From an uncultured Cytophaga sp. (lineage in GTDB: Bacteria; Bacteroidota; Bacteroidia; Cytophagales; Cytophagaceae), in NCBI RefSeq assembly GCF_937863595.1, contig NZ_CALMGQ010000084.1, positions 1 to 33,305 of the forward strand: a DNA stretch of 33,305 bases, given 5' to 3'. The translations under genes and the position numbers were made by a program. Under the pieces are notes generated by a model. It saw only the letters and a program-made list of their open reading frames with translations. It was not told the DNA's origin and made no database searches. Shown here in pieces: positions 16,940 through 24,339 of the stretch (position 1 is its first letter; each line of letters begins with the position of its first letter).

Positions 16940-16947
16940 CACATCGT

Positions 16948-17676
16948 ATGTTAACCATCTTTCGAAAAGAAATTGCTGTATTTTTAAATTCATTGATTGC
17001 CTATTTGGTCGTATTGGTATTCTTGACGTTTATAGGTGTTTTCATGTGGTTGCTGCCAGAGACTAGTATATTGGATTATGGATATGCAGAATTGGATACA
17101 CTATTTTCTTACGGTCCATTAGCATTCTTATTATTAATTCCTGCCATTACCATGCGTTCCTTTGCAGAAGAGAAAAAAGATGGTACAATAGAATTGTTAC
17201 TTACGAAACCAATTAGTGATTGGTCTTTATTAATGGGAAAATATTTATCCGCATGCGCCTTGGTTGCATTTTCCTTGATACCTACAATCTTGTATTATAT
17301 ATCAGTTTATTCTTTAGGGAAACCCGTCGGCAACATCGATTCTGCAGCCGTAGCATCTTCGTACATTGGTTTGTTTTTATTGGGCTGTGTATTTACATCT
17401 GCGGGTATTTTTGCATCCGCAATAAGTACCAATCAAATTGTGTCATTTATACTCGCATTGATTTTGTGCTATGTTACTTATAATGGATTTAACCATCTTG
17501 CAAGTTTAGACTTATGGAAAGGTTCTTCAGTTTCATTATTACCTTTGGGATTAGATTATCATTACAATGCACTCAGTAAAGGTGTAGTGGATTCAAGAAA
17601 TGTCTGTTACTTTTTAACAGTAATTGGCATCATGCTTTTATCTACACGATTGGTTTTAGGAAGTAGAAAGTGGTAA
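16948..17676 (+). CDS. gldF: Gliding-motility ABC transporter permease GldF
   Basis: I start this 242-aa gene at ATG 16948 (MLTIFRKEIAVFLNSLIAYLV); the frame extends upstream to a TTG inside gldA, but that part is only gldA read in another frame. About six membrane helices are visible (for example LIAYLVVLVFLTFIGVFMWLL and YGPLAFLLLIPAITM). RSFAEEKKDGTIELLLTKPISDWSLLMGKYLSA is the cytoplasmic coupling segment typical of ABC-2 permeases. The protein sits in the inner membrane and pairs with GldA. gldG overlaps its end by 7 bases, so translation is coupled. Length fits GldF of other gliding Bacteroidota. Confidence 0.92.
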   Translation: MLTIFRKEIAVFLNSLIAYLVVLVFLTFIGVFMWLLPETSILDYGYAELDTLFSYGPLAFLLLIPAITMRSFAEEKKDGTIELLLTKPISDWSLLMGKYLSACALVAFSLIPTILYYISVYSLGKPVGNIDSAAVASSYIGLFLLGCVFTSAGIFASAISTNQIVSFILALILCYVTYNGFNHLASLDLWKGSSVSLLPLGLDYHYNALSKGVVDSRNVCYFLTVIGIMLLSTRLVLGSRKW

Positions 17677-19343
17677 ATACGGTGAAGAAAATAAACGATA
17701 TACTTGAATATATATTAGTGATTGCCATTTTGGTATTCGCTAATATAATTTTGTCTGAAAATTTCTTTCGATTAGATTTTACGCAAGACAAACGTTACTC
17801 CATTTCCCCTGTTACTCAAAAAGTTCTAAGCTATCTGGATGGTGATGTATATGTGGAGATATTTTTGGATGGGGATTTAAGTCCCGATTATGAACGCTTA
17901 AAAAAATCAATCAAAGAAAAGTTAGATCAATTTAAAGCATATTCAAATACCAAATTAGAATATCGTTTTATAAATCCATCTGCGGAAGAAGATAAACAAT
18001 TACGAGAAAGAGGATTTAGATTGATCGCTCAAAGAGGATTGCAACCAAAGTATTTCTTAGAAGAGAAAAATGGAAACAAAACGGAGAAGTTTATTTTTCC
18101 TGGTGCCATCGTTAGTTATAAGCAAAATGAAACCCCTGTTCAATTTTTAAAAGGAAATAAAGTCCAATCCGATGAAGAACAGCTCAACCAAGCAGTAGAA
18201 GGAGTAGAATTTGAATTGTTAAAAGCAATTCGTAAACTAAGTATTAAAGAATACAAAACGATTGCTATCATAGATGGACATGGCGAACCGTCGAAAGAAA
18301 ATCTAGAAGATATTACGAATAGTTTAAATGAATTTTATGCTGTTAAACGCGTTCGATTAGATAGTTTAACTGCTTTAAAAGGAGTGGATTTAGCTATGGT
18401 TATTGGACCTAAAACCGAATATACTGAAAAGGAGAAATTTATTCTTGATCAATTTGTTGTTTCTGGTGGTAAAGCTTTTTTTGCTTACGATGCGATTGAT
18501 ATTCGAAAAGATAGTTTGAAAAATGGAGAAACATTTGGTCTAAGTAAAAGTCTAAATTTAGATGATCTATTGTTTAAGTACGGTGTTCGAATGAATCAAT
18601 CTGTGGTTGAAGATTTGAACTGTGCTAAAACCGTTATACAAACAGGTTTGAATGGAGAAATGCAAGCCATCAACTTTCCGTATTACCCAATCGTGTATCA
18701 ATTTGGTACACATCCAATTGTTAAAAATATGGACGCTATCGTTTTTCGATTTGCGGGCTCAATAGACACGGTTAAAGCTGTAGGTATTAAGAAAACCATA
18801 CTTATTCAGACATCCCCTCAATCAAAAGAAATACAAGTTCCTTTTCAAATCGACTTAGATGAACTGAAAAAAGATCCAGTTACAGAATCGTTCTCTGGTG
18901 GAAGTAAACCTTTGGTGTGTTTATTAGAGGGAGAATTTACTTCGTTGTATAAAAGCAAACCCTTGCCTGTTGAAGGAGCTATGCTTTCACAAAATCTAAA
19001 ACCATCAAAAATAATTGTTTGTGCAGATGTAGATTTAATTCGTAATGAATACGATTCGAAACGCAACATGCCGGTGCCACTAGGTTATGATAGAGACATG
19101 CGTTACATTTTTTCGAATAAAGAATTTGTAATGAATGCAGTTGATTACTTAATGGAAGAAGAACTATTATTGGTTCGTGAAAAAGAAGTAGTCCTTCGTC
19201 CTTTAGATGCGCAGAAAATTAAAAATGATAAAAAGTTTTGGCAAGTATTAAATATTCTTGTTCCAATACTTTTAGTTATACTTTATGGTATTGGTCGCTA
19301 TGTTTGGCGTAAAAAGAAATACGGAACACCACGTACGAATTAA
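17670..19343 (+). CDS. gldG: Gliding-motility ABC accessory protein GldG
   Basis: This 557-aa protein has one N-terminal membrane helix (ILEYILVIAILVFANIIL), a long extracytoplasmic region and one C-terminal helix (VLNILVPILLVILYGIGRYVW) with a basic tail. The soluble part contains the GldG/IFT52-like segment (YKTIAIIDGHGEPSKENLEDITNSLNEFYAVKRVRL ... VDLAMVIGPKTEYTEKEKFILDQFVVSGGKAFFAYDAI). GldG works with GldA and GldF in gliding. The start is GTG 17670, overlapping gldF; a second in-frame GTG at 17682 is equally possible and would remove the overlap. The DUF4340 gene follows after 6 bases. Confidence 0.93.
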   Translation: MVNTVKKINDILEYILVIAILVFANIILSENFFRLDFTQDKRYSISPVTQKVLSYLDGDVYVEIFLDGDLSPDYERLKKSIKEKLDQFKAYSNTKLEYRFINPSAEEDKQLRERGFRLIAQRGLQPKYFLEEKNGNKTEKFIFPGAIVSYKQNETPVQFLKGNKVQSDEEQLNQAVEGVEFELLKAIRKLSIKEYKTIAIIDGHGEPSKENLEDITNSLNEFYAVKRVRLDSLTALKGVDLAMVIGPKTEYTEKEKFILDQFVVSGGKAFFAYDAIDIRKDSLKNGETFGLSKSLNLDDLLFKYGVRMNQSVVEDLNCAKTVIQTGLNGEMQAINFPYYPIVYQFGTHPIVKNMDAIVFRFAGSIDTVKAVGIKKTILIQTSPQSKEIQVPFQIDLDELKKDPVTESFSGGSKPLVCLLEGEFTSLYKSKPLPVEGAMLSQNLKPSKIIVCADVDLIRNEYDSKRNMPVPLGYDRDMRYIFSNKEFVMNAVDYLMEEELLLVREKEVVLRPLDAQKIKNDKKFWQVLNILVPILLVILYGIGRYVWRKKKYGTPRTN

Positions 19344-19349
19344 TTTAAT

Positions 19350-20306
19350 ATGCTTAAAGGAATTACTACTCGCGTAAAAATATTATTTGTTATAGCTATT
19401 GTGACAGGCTTCTGGGCCTTGTATACTTCTATAAGTAAAGACCACTTTGGTAAACCTGTATACAATGATTTTATCGCAATTGATACGAGTGATATTACTA
19501 AAGTTTCTTTTACGGTAAAAGGTGAGACGCATTACGTTGCACCTAAGACAAGCACTACTTGGTTTATAGATTCTAAGTATGAAGTGCGCAGAGACATTGT
19601 AACAACGATGAAATTAGGTTTAGCGCGCATGGAAGTTAAAATGCCTGTATCTACTGAGCTTAGAGATAAGATTAAAAAACAATTGCTTCGAGAAGGTGTT
19701 GAGGTAGAAGTAAAAACAGAAGAGAATACCGTTTCGTTTTGGATTATAACAAACGAAAATGATAAGAATAGTTCGTATTATTTAAGTTCAAAAGATGCCG
19801 AACCGTATATCATTTATGTTCCTGGGTTTACAGGAGATTTATCGGATTTATTCAAATTAAAAGCGGGCGATTGGAGAAATAAAGCACTCTATCGTAATTC
19901 GATTGGGAGCATTCAAGAGATTGAATTAAATTATGCTTCTGCACCAGATGATGGATTTAAAATTGAAAAGAATTTGGGTAATTACCATGTTGTCAACATG
20001 AAAAGTGCTGATTCAACAAAGTTATACACCTATTTAAGTGCATTCCAACGCATTAATGTTGAAAATTACCTAGTAGATAAGGAACGAGATTCTGTGGATT
20101 ATTTGTTGAAAAGCCAAAATCCAGAAGTAACCTTAACATTGATTGACATTGATAAAACACAGTCAAAAACGATACAGATCTATAAAGCTTTACCGGGAAC
20201 AAAATCATTATATGCGAAAATTGTGGATAACGGAGAGTTGGTAACGTTAAATCCTGAGCTTATTTATAAGTTATTGGTACGAAAACAGTGGTTTATGGAT
20301 AAGTAA
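19350..20306 (+). CDS. DUF4340 domain protein, membrane-anchored
   Basis: This 318-aa protein begins with a basic stretch and one membrane helix (ILFVIAIVTGFWALYTSI), after which the chain is extracytoplasmic. The repeated pattern of short strands (DTSDITKVSFTVKGETHYVAPKTSTTWFIDSKYEVRRDIVTTM ... LFKLKAGDWRNKALYRNSIGSIQEIELNY ... FQRINVENYLVDKERDSVDYLL) matches DUF4340, a family often encoded next to GldG-like ABC accessory genes in many bacteria. The 6-base gap after gldG suggests it is a fourth member of the same complex. It carries no enzyme motif. dnaN has its own promoter downstream, so the gld transcript probably ends near here, although I see no clear terminator. Confidence 0.82.
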   Translation: MLKGITTRVKILFVIAIVTGFWALYTSISKDHFGKPVYNDFIAIDTSDITKVSFTVKGETHYVAPKTSTTWFIDSKYEVRRDIVTTMKLGLARMEVKMPVSTELRDKIKKQLLREGVEVEVKTEENTVSFWIITNENDKNSSYYLSSKDAEPYIIYVPGFTGDLSDLFKLKAGDWRNKALYRNSIGSIQEIELNYASAPDDGFKIEKNLGNYHVVNMKSADSTKLYTYLSAFQRINVENYLVDKERDSVDYLLKSQNPEVTLTLIDIDKTQSKTIQIYKALPGTKSLYAKIVDNGELVTLNPELIYKLLVRKQWFMDK

Positions 20307-20355
20307 GCTACTTTTCTTTAGAATATTCGTTCACAATTATTTAATTTTACAATAC

Positions 20356-20363
20356 TATTTTTG
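20356..20363 (+). promoter_or_regulatory. Putative dnaN promoter -7 element
   Basis: TATTTTTG matches TAnnTTTG, 23 bases before the dnaN ATG, giving a leader of roughly 15-17 bases. It suggests dnaN is separated from the gld transcript. Confidence 0.5.
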
Positions 20364-20386
20364 GTTTAATCTAAAAACTTTCAAGA

Positions 20387-21511
20387 ATGAAATTTGTCGT
20401 TTCTTCAAATGCTTTACTAAAGCAATTAACCGCTATAAATGGCGTCATTACAACAAATCCTGTTGTACCTATTCTAGAAAATTTTCTTTTTGAAATAGGA
20501 GACGGTATGCTTATCGTTTCAGCTTCTGATTTGCAAACTTCTATGATTACTGAAATAGCTGTTGAGGCTAAAGCAAAAGGTAGCATAGCTGTTCCTGCAA
20601 AGATTTTATTGGATACATTGAAAAACTTACCAGAGCAACCTGTAACGTTTACAATTGATCCTGAAACATACAGCATCGAAATTAGCTCTGACAACGGTCG
20701 TTATAAATTGTCTGGCGAAAACGCTACCGATTTCCCAAAAGTACCTGGTGTAAAAAACGGATACAGCGTTGATATTTCTACAGACATATTAAATCGTGCT
20801 ATTTCTTCTACCATTTTTGCTGCTAGCAACGATGAATTAAAGCCGGCAATGACGGGTGTTTACCTTTCCTTGACGGAATCGAATGCAACGTTTGTAGCTA
20901 CAGACGGACATCGTTTAATTCGTTACAGACGTACAGATATTGTTTCTGAAATGTCTAATACATTGATTATTCCTAAAAAGGCATTGAATTTATTGAAATC
21001 TTCATTGCCTTCAGAAAATACAAATGTTAAAATTGAATATAATGCTTCAAATGCATTTTTCAGCTTTAACAACATTAAAATGATTTGTCGTTTGATTGAT
21101 GAGCGTTTTCCTGATTACGAAAATGCAATTCCAGTTGAAAATCCAAATGTTCTTACCATTGCAAGAACAGATATGATGAATTCATTAAAACGTATTTCTA
21201 TCTATGCAAATAAGACGACACATCAAGTTCGTTTAAAATTAGCAGGTAGCGAATTACAAATTTCTGCAGAAGATTTAGATTTCTCAAACGAAGCAAACGA
21301 ACGTTTGTCTTGCGAATTTGAAGGTCAAGATATGGAAATAGGATTCAATGCGAAGTTTTTAGTTGAGATGTTAAGTAATTTAGATACACCTCAAATCTCT
21401 ATGCACTTTTCTGCACCAAACAGAGCGGGTATCATTACTCCAGCAGAGAAAGATGAACACGAAGATATATTAATGCTTGTTATGCCTGTAATGTTAAATA
21501 GCTACGCATAA
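20387..21511 (+). CDS. dnaN: DNA polymerase III beta sliding clamp
   Basis: The 374-aa product is the ring clamp that tethers replicative polymerase to DNA. It has three topologically similar domains. Landmarks include KFVVSSNALLKQLTAINGVITTNPVVPILENFLFEI at the start, TDGHRLIRYRR in domain 2, ICRLIDERFPDYENAIP before domain 3, and the family C-terminus DILMLVMPVMLN. The C-terminus lacks the MRL ending of E. coli, but this form is usual in Bacteroidota. The gene lies after the gliding ABC genes and is not near dnaA here; the clamp loader gene holA is 14 kb away in the same window. An intrinsic terminator follows 23 bases after the stop. Confidence 0.96.
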   Translation: MKFVVSSNALLKQLTAINGVITTNPVVPILENFLFEIGDGMLIVSASDLQTSMITEIAVEAKAKGSIAVPAKILLDTLKNLPEQPVTFTIDPETYSIEISSDNGRYKLSGENATDFPKVPGVKNGYSVDISTDILNRAISSTIFAASNDELKPAMTGVYLSLTESNATFVATDGHRLIRYRRTDIVSEMSNTLIIPKKALNLLKSSLPSENTNVKIEYNASNAFFSFNNIKMICRLIDERFPDYENAIPVENPNVLTIARTDMMNSLKRISIYANKTTHQVRLKLAGSELQISAEDLDFSNEANERLSCEFEGQDMEIGFNAKFLVEMLSNLDTPQISMHFSAPNRAGIITPAEKDEHEDILMLVMPVMLNSYA

Positions 21512-21534
21512 GGATGCATTCAAAATAAGTATTG

Positions 21535-21564
21535 AAATCCCGGTTATGAAAATAATCGGGATTT
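21535..21564 (+). terminator. Intrinsic terminator of dnaN
   Basis: Bases 21535-21547 pair with 21552-21564 (13 bp with one G-U, GAAA tetraloop), and the T-rich run continues to 21566. It is 24 bases after the dnaN stop. Confidence 0.85.
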
Positions 21565-21823
21565 TTAATTTAAGGTGAAATAATATTTTCTAATAAGCAA
21601 CGGTAGCGTTATTTGGTAATACATCCATCTACAGCCTCTCGCACCAGTCTTTGAATGGAGTGTTTTATTAGGCAGTCTTTGACTGCAATTAAATAAAATA
21701 GTCAAAGATTACTAACAAAAAATAGATATTTGTGCCGCTTAGCTAAACACTATTATCGCTACATTGGCTTCGATTAAGAGTAGCGCAAGAAAATTCATAA
21801 TTCAATGCCGTTTAGTTAAGACC

Positions 21824-21896
21824 GACCCCAGTCGGGGTCGAATATTTATAGTAAAATAATATCCAATAGATAGATACGCGGAATCCCGAAGGGATT
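21824..21896 (+). repeat. Left copy of a two-hairpin palindromic repeat
   Basis: This copy has hairpin GACCCCAGTCGGGGTC (21824-21839), a linker with TTTATAG and ATACGCG, then hairpin AATCCCGAAGGGATT (21882-21896). Its reverse complement recurs at 21923-21992. The layout is like REP/BIME elements. Confidence 0.75.
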
Positions 21897-21922
21897 GATC
21901 GCTTTTATACCTTGAATAACAT

Positions 21923-21992
21923 GCTCCCTTCGGGAGCGCGTATATGTTTATTGTGTTGTTTGTGCTATAAAGATATGACCCCGACTGGGGTC
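21923..21992 (-). repeat. Right, inverted copy of the two-hairpin palindromic repeat
   Basis: Read on the minus strand it has GACCCCAGTCGGGGTC (21992-21977), a linker with CTTTATAG, CAATAAACAT and ATACGC, then GCTCCCGAAGGGAGC (21937-21923). The order and hairpins match the left copy; 26 bases separate them. Confidence 0.75.
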
Positions 21993-22126
21993 AGTGCTGA
22001 AATAGAAAGCGTATATGTTCGGTATAAAACCAAAACTATTTGCGTATACATAGTACTTCTAGCAGGTTACAACAATCATTAACTAAACGACATTGACTCA
22101 TATTTCATAACTCATAATTAATTCAA

Positions 22127-22612
22127 ATGTCCAAGGCATCCTTCTACATCGAACATTTAAATCTACTCGCACATCCCGAAGGTGGACATTATAAAGAAAC
22201 ATATCGTTCAGTTTCTGAAATTGAAACAAGTGATACTGAAAAAAGGAATACTGCGACTTCTATCTTTTTTTTATTGCACAGCGAAGAAAGATCACATTTG
22301 CATCGAATCAAATCAGATGAACAATGGTATTATCACGATGGCGATGTATTGGAAATTATTGTACTTCATCAAGAAGAACTCACGGTTCAAAAATTAGGAC
22401 GGGATCTGCAAAATGGCGAAGTGTTGCATTATACTGTGCCAGCAGGAGCGTGGTTTGGTTCACGTGTGCTAAACAAAAAAGGTTTTGTATTGGTAAGTTG
22501 TGTCGTAGCTCCCGGTTTTGATTTCAAAGATTTTGAATTGGCCACATACAAAAAAATAAGCCGAGAGTTCTCGGCTTATGATTCAATATTAAAAGAGATG
22601 TGTATTAGTTAG
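22127..22612 (+). CDS. DUF985 cupin-family protein, 161 aa
   Basis: The family signature is clear: LNLLAHPEGGHYKETYRS at the N-terminus, TSIFFLLHSEERSHLHRIKSDEQWYYHDGDVLEIIVL in the cupin core, and VPAGAWFGSRVLNKKGFVLVSCVVAPGFDFKDFELA at the end. DUF985 proteins (yeast YML079w is one) are small double-stranded beta-helix proteins related to sugar epimerases; their ligand and reaction are not established. His and Glu residues in the core could hold a metal. The gene stands alone after the repeat region. Its last 8 bases overlap the end of the convergent 138-aa gene, and a minus-strand terminator hairpin lies within its final codons. Confidence 0.9.
   Translation: MSKASFYIEHLNLLAHPEGGHYKETYRSVSEIETSDTEKRNTATSIFFLLHSEERSHLHRIKSDEQWYYHDGDVLEIIVLHQEELTVQKLGRDLQNGEVLHYTVPAGAWFGSRVLNKKGFVLVSCVVAPGFDFKDFELATYKKISREFSAYDSILKEMCIS
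22550..22579 (-). terminator. Terminator of the minus-strand murA group, inside the cupin gene
   Basis: Bases 22556-22566 pair with 22569-22579 (11 bp, ATAAGCCGAGA/TCTCGGCTTAT). On the minus strand the stem is followed by a T-run (the A-tract at 22550-22556), starting 26 bases after the stop of the 138-aa gene. It lies within the coding sequence of the opposing cupin gene. Confidence 0.8.
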
Positions 22613-23021
22613 ATTCAGCTTCAGGATTTGCTTTCAAAATCTCTACATCATCCACAACATATTTGCTATCTCCAATCCAAAATAGTTTCCAAAATTTTTG
22701 GTGGTAGTGTACTTTAACGCGATGTCCATTTAATAAGGCATTTTCTAACTTCAATAATAATGTTGGGTCGTTTTTAATAGAGAAGTACCAAATATTATTG
22801 ATTACACCACTACCATCAGCATCTCCTGCATTGCCACTGCTATTAATAACTGTAGCCGTATACATTTCACCTTCATTTGTTTTGAAAATAATACCTTTCT
22901 TGGCAACCTTAGTTAATGCGCCAGCTCTATATCCATCTCCATAAGAACCAAACATCATAAATGCTAAGAATAAAATTAGCATTAAAAGGAGTATACCAAC
23001 AACTTTTTTAAAAGTACCCAT
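22605..23021 (-). CDS. Small membrane-anchored protein, 138 aa (conserved in Bacteroidota)
   Basis: One N-terminal membrane helix (VVGILLLMLILFLAFMMFG) is followed by a small beta-rich extracytoplasmic domain: YGDGYRAGALTKVAKKGIIFKTNEGEMYTATV, IWYFSIKNDP and RVKVHYHQKFWKLFWIGDSKYVVDDVEIL. This pattern (GYRAG..KxxKKGxxFKTxEG) belongs to a family widespread in Bacteroidota that databases sometimes mislabel 6-phosphogluconate dehydrogenase; there is no nucleotide-binding fold here. It starts 10 bases after murA and is the last gene of that group. The end overlaps the facing cupin gene by 8 bases. Location next to murA hints at an envelope role, but this is only context. Confidence 0.75.
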   Translation of the reverse strand: MGTFKKVVGILLLMLILFLAFMMFGSYGDGYRAGALTKVAKKGIIFKTNEGEMYTATVINSSGNAGDADGSGVINNIWYFSIKNDPTLLLKLENALLNGHRVKVHYHQKFWKLFWIGDSKYVVDDVEILKANPEAESN

Positions 23022-23031
23022 GGAGTGTAGA

Positions 23032-24339
23032 TTAGTTTAAACGTTTAATTTTTGCACCTAAAGCATTTAAACGATCATCGATATTTTGGTATCCACGATC
23101 TATTTGCTCAATGTTATGAATGGTAGATTTTCCTTGTGCAGACATGGCTGCAATTAGTAATGAAACACCTGCGCGAATATCTGGAGAAAACATAGAGATT
23201 CCTCTTAATGGTACTTGTTTGCCAAGACCAATAACAGTTGCTCTATGTGGATCACACAATATTATTTGCGCACCCATATCAATCAACTTATCTACGAAGA
23301 ACAAACGACTTTCAAACATTTTTTGATGTATCAATACTGATCCGCGTGCTTGGGTTGCAACAACCAATACTATACTTAATAAGTCAGGAGTGAAGCCTGG
23401 CCAAATTTGATCGGCAACAGTTAAAATAGAACCATCAATAAATGTATCTATTTCATAATATTCTTGTTCGGGAACAAAAATATCATCTCCTCTAAATTCT
23501 AATTTAATACCTAAGCGTTGAAAAACGGAAGGGATTAAACCTAGCATATCTATTCTACAATTTTTGATTGTAATTTCAGAACCCGTCATTGCTGCCAGAC
23601 CAATAAAACTGCCAATCTCAATCATATCAGGAAGGATTGTGTGTTCTGTTCCTCCTAAATAATCAACACCTTCAATCTTCAATAAATTAGATCCGATACC
23701 ACTAATTTTTGCACCCATGCGGTTAAGCATTGCACACAATTGTTGTAAATAGGGTTCACATGCTGCATTGTAAATCGTTGTTTCACCTTTTGCCATTACA
23801 GCAGCTAATACAACATTTGCTGTACCTGTTACGGATGCTTCGTCTAATAACATGTAGCAACCTTTCAATTCGGCTGCATGTATATTATAAAAGCTATCGT
23901 TTGAATCGTAATCAAAAGATGCACCTAATTTTTGCAATCCAATGAAGTGTGTATCCAATCGTCTTCTACCAATTTTATCTCCACCTGGCTTTGGCATTTT
24001 AGCTTTCCCAAAACGAGCTAAAAGCGGTCCAATGATCATAATAGAACCACGTAAGGCAGACGCTTTCTTTTTAAATTCTTCTGTATCTAAAAAATCAAGA
24101 TTAATGTCTTTAGACTCAAAACGATAAGAGGAAGAGGTGATTTTTGTTACCAATACACCCATGTCGTTTAACAACTCTATGAGTTTATTGACGTCAATAA
24201 TGTTGGGTACATTATGAATAACAATGGGTTCAGGAGATATTAAAACAGCACAAAGTATTTGTAATGCTTCATTCTTCGCACCTTGTGGAGTAATATCACC
24301 ACGTAATTTTGTTCCACCTGTAATTTCAAAAGATGCCAT
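23032..24339 (-). CDS. murA: UDP-N-acetylglucosamine 1-carboxyvinyltransferase
   Basis: This 435-aa enzyme catalyses the first committed step of peptidoglycan synthesis, joining enolpyruvate from PEP to UDP-GlcNAc. Landmarks are GDITPQGAKNEALQIL (Lys22 region), SALRGSIMIIGPLLARFG, the active-site loop KPGGDKIGRRRLDTHFIGL, LDEASVTGTANVVLAA, PDMIEIGSFIGLAAMTG, and PGFTPDLLS near the catalytic Asp. The catalytic Cys of E. coli MurA (Cys115) is Asp121 here, as in naturally fosfomycin-insensitive enzymes. The start ATG overlaps the DUF4290 stop by one base (TAATG), so translation is coupled. Length and fold order are normal. Confidence 0.96.
   Translation of the reverse strand: MASFEITGGTKLRGDITPQGAKNEALQILCAVLISPEPIVIHNVPNIIDVNKLIELLNDMGVLVTKITSSSYRFESKDINLDFLDTEEFKKKASALRGSIMIIGPLLARFGKAKMPKPGGDKIGRRRLDTHFIGLQKLGASFDYDSNDSFYNIHAAELKGCYMLLDEASVTGTANVVLAAVMAKGETTIYNAACEPYLQQLCAMLNRMGAKISGIGSNLLKIEGVDYLGGTEHTILPDMIEIGSFIGLAAMTGSEITIKNCRIDMLGLIPSVFQRLGIKLEFRGDDIFVPEQEYYEIDTFIDGSILTVADQIWPGFTPDLLSIVLVVATQARGSVLIHQKMFESRLFFVDKLIDMGAQIILCDPHRATVIGLGKQVPLRGISMFSPDIRAGVSLLIAAMSAQGKSTIHNIEQIDRGYQNIDDRLNALGAKIKRLN

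Larger units (their letters stand above)
21802..22096. mobile_element. Putative MITE-like element, 295 bp, 18-bp terminal inverted repeats
   Basis: TCAATGCCGTTTAGTTAA at 21802-21819 and TTAACTAAACGACATTGA at 22079-22096 are inverted copies with one mismatch. They bound a 295-bp stretch with no coding frame and an internal pair of inverted hairpin repeats. TTCATAA occurs just outside both ends (21794-21800 and 22104-22110), but not flush with the repeats, so a target duplication is not proven. No transposase is encoded. A non-autonomous transposon relic is the best explanation I can offer. Confidence 0.5.
21567..22126. other. Gene-free stretch with nested inverted repeats
   Basis: No credible coding frame lies between the dnaN terminator and the cupin gene. 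The left part (to about 21800) holds direct copies of AGTCTTTGA at 21646 and 21674, the palindrome GCAGTCTTTGACTGC (21672-21686), and an inverted copy AGTCAAAGA at 21700-21708. TGCCGCTTAGCTAA (21733-21746) resembles the repeat end at 21806, and CGCTAC/GTAGCG pair at 21757-21762 and 21780-21785. The right part is the element described separately. Confidence 0.7.

Noticed and set aside
16522..16944. Minus-strand 140-aa frame opposite gldA
   Set aside because: It lies fully antisense to conserved ABC ATPase motifs and has no protein signature.
16864..16947. Upstream extension of gldF from TTG 16864
   Set aside because: This part overlaps gldA in another frame and lacks membrane character; ATG 16948 begins the typical GldF N-terminus.
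21567..22126. CRISPR array in the repeat-rich gap
   Set aside because: Repeats are inverted pairs of differing spacing, not regularly spaced direct repeats, and no cas gene is nearby.
21567..22126. tRNA or rRNA gene in the gap
   Set aside because: Hairpins are short isolated palindromes; no cloverleaf, T-loop or CCA-end pattern was found.
22182..22521. Two extra plus-strand frames inside the cupin gene
   Set aside because: They are out-of-frame shadows of a well-conserved DUF985 gene.
22605..23021. Annotation as 6-phosphogluconate dehydrogenase
   Set aside because: The protein is 138 aa with one membrane helix and no nucleotide-binding fold; that label is a known database error for this family.
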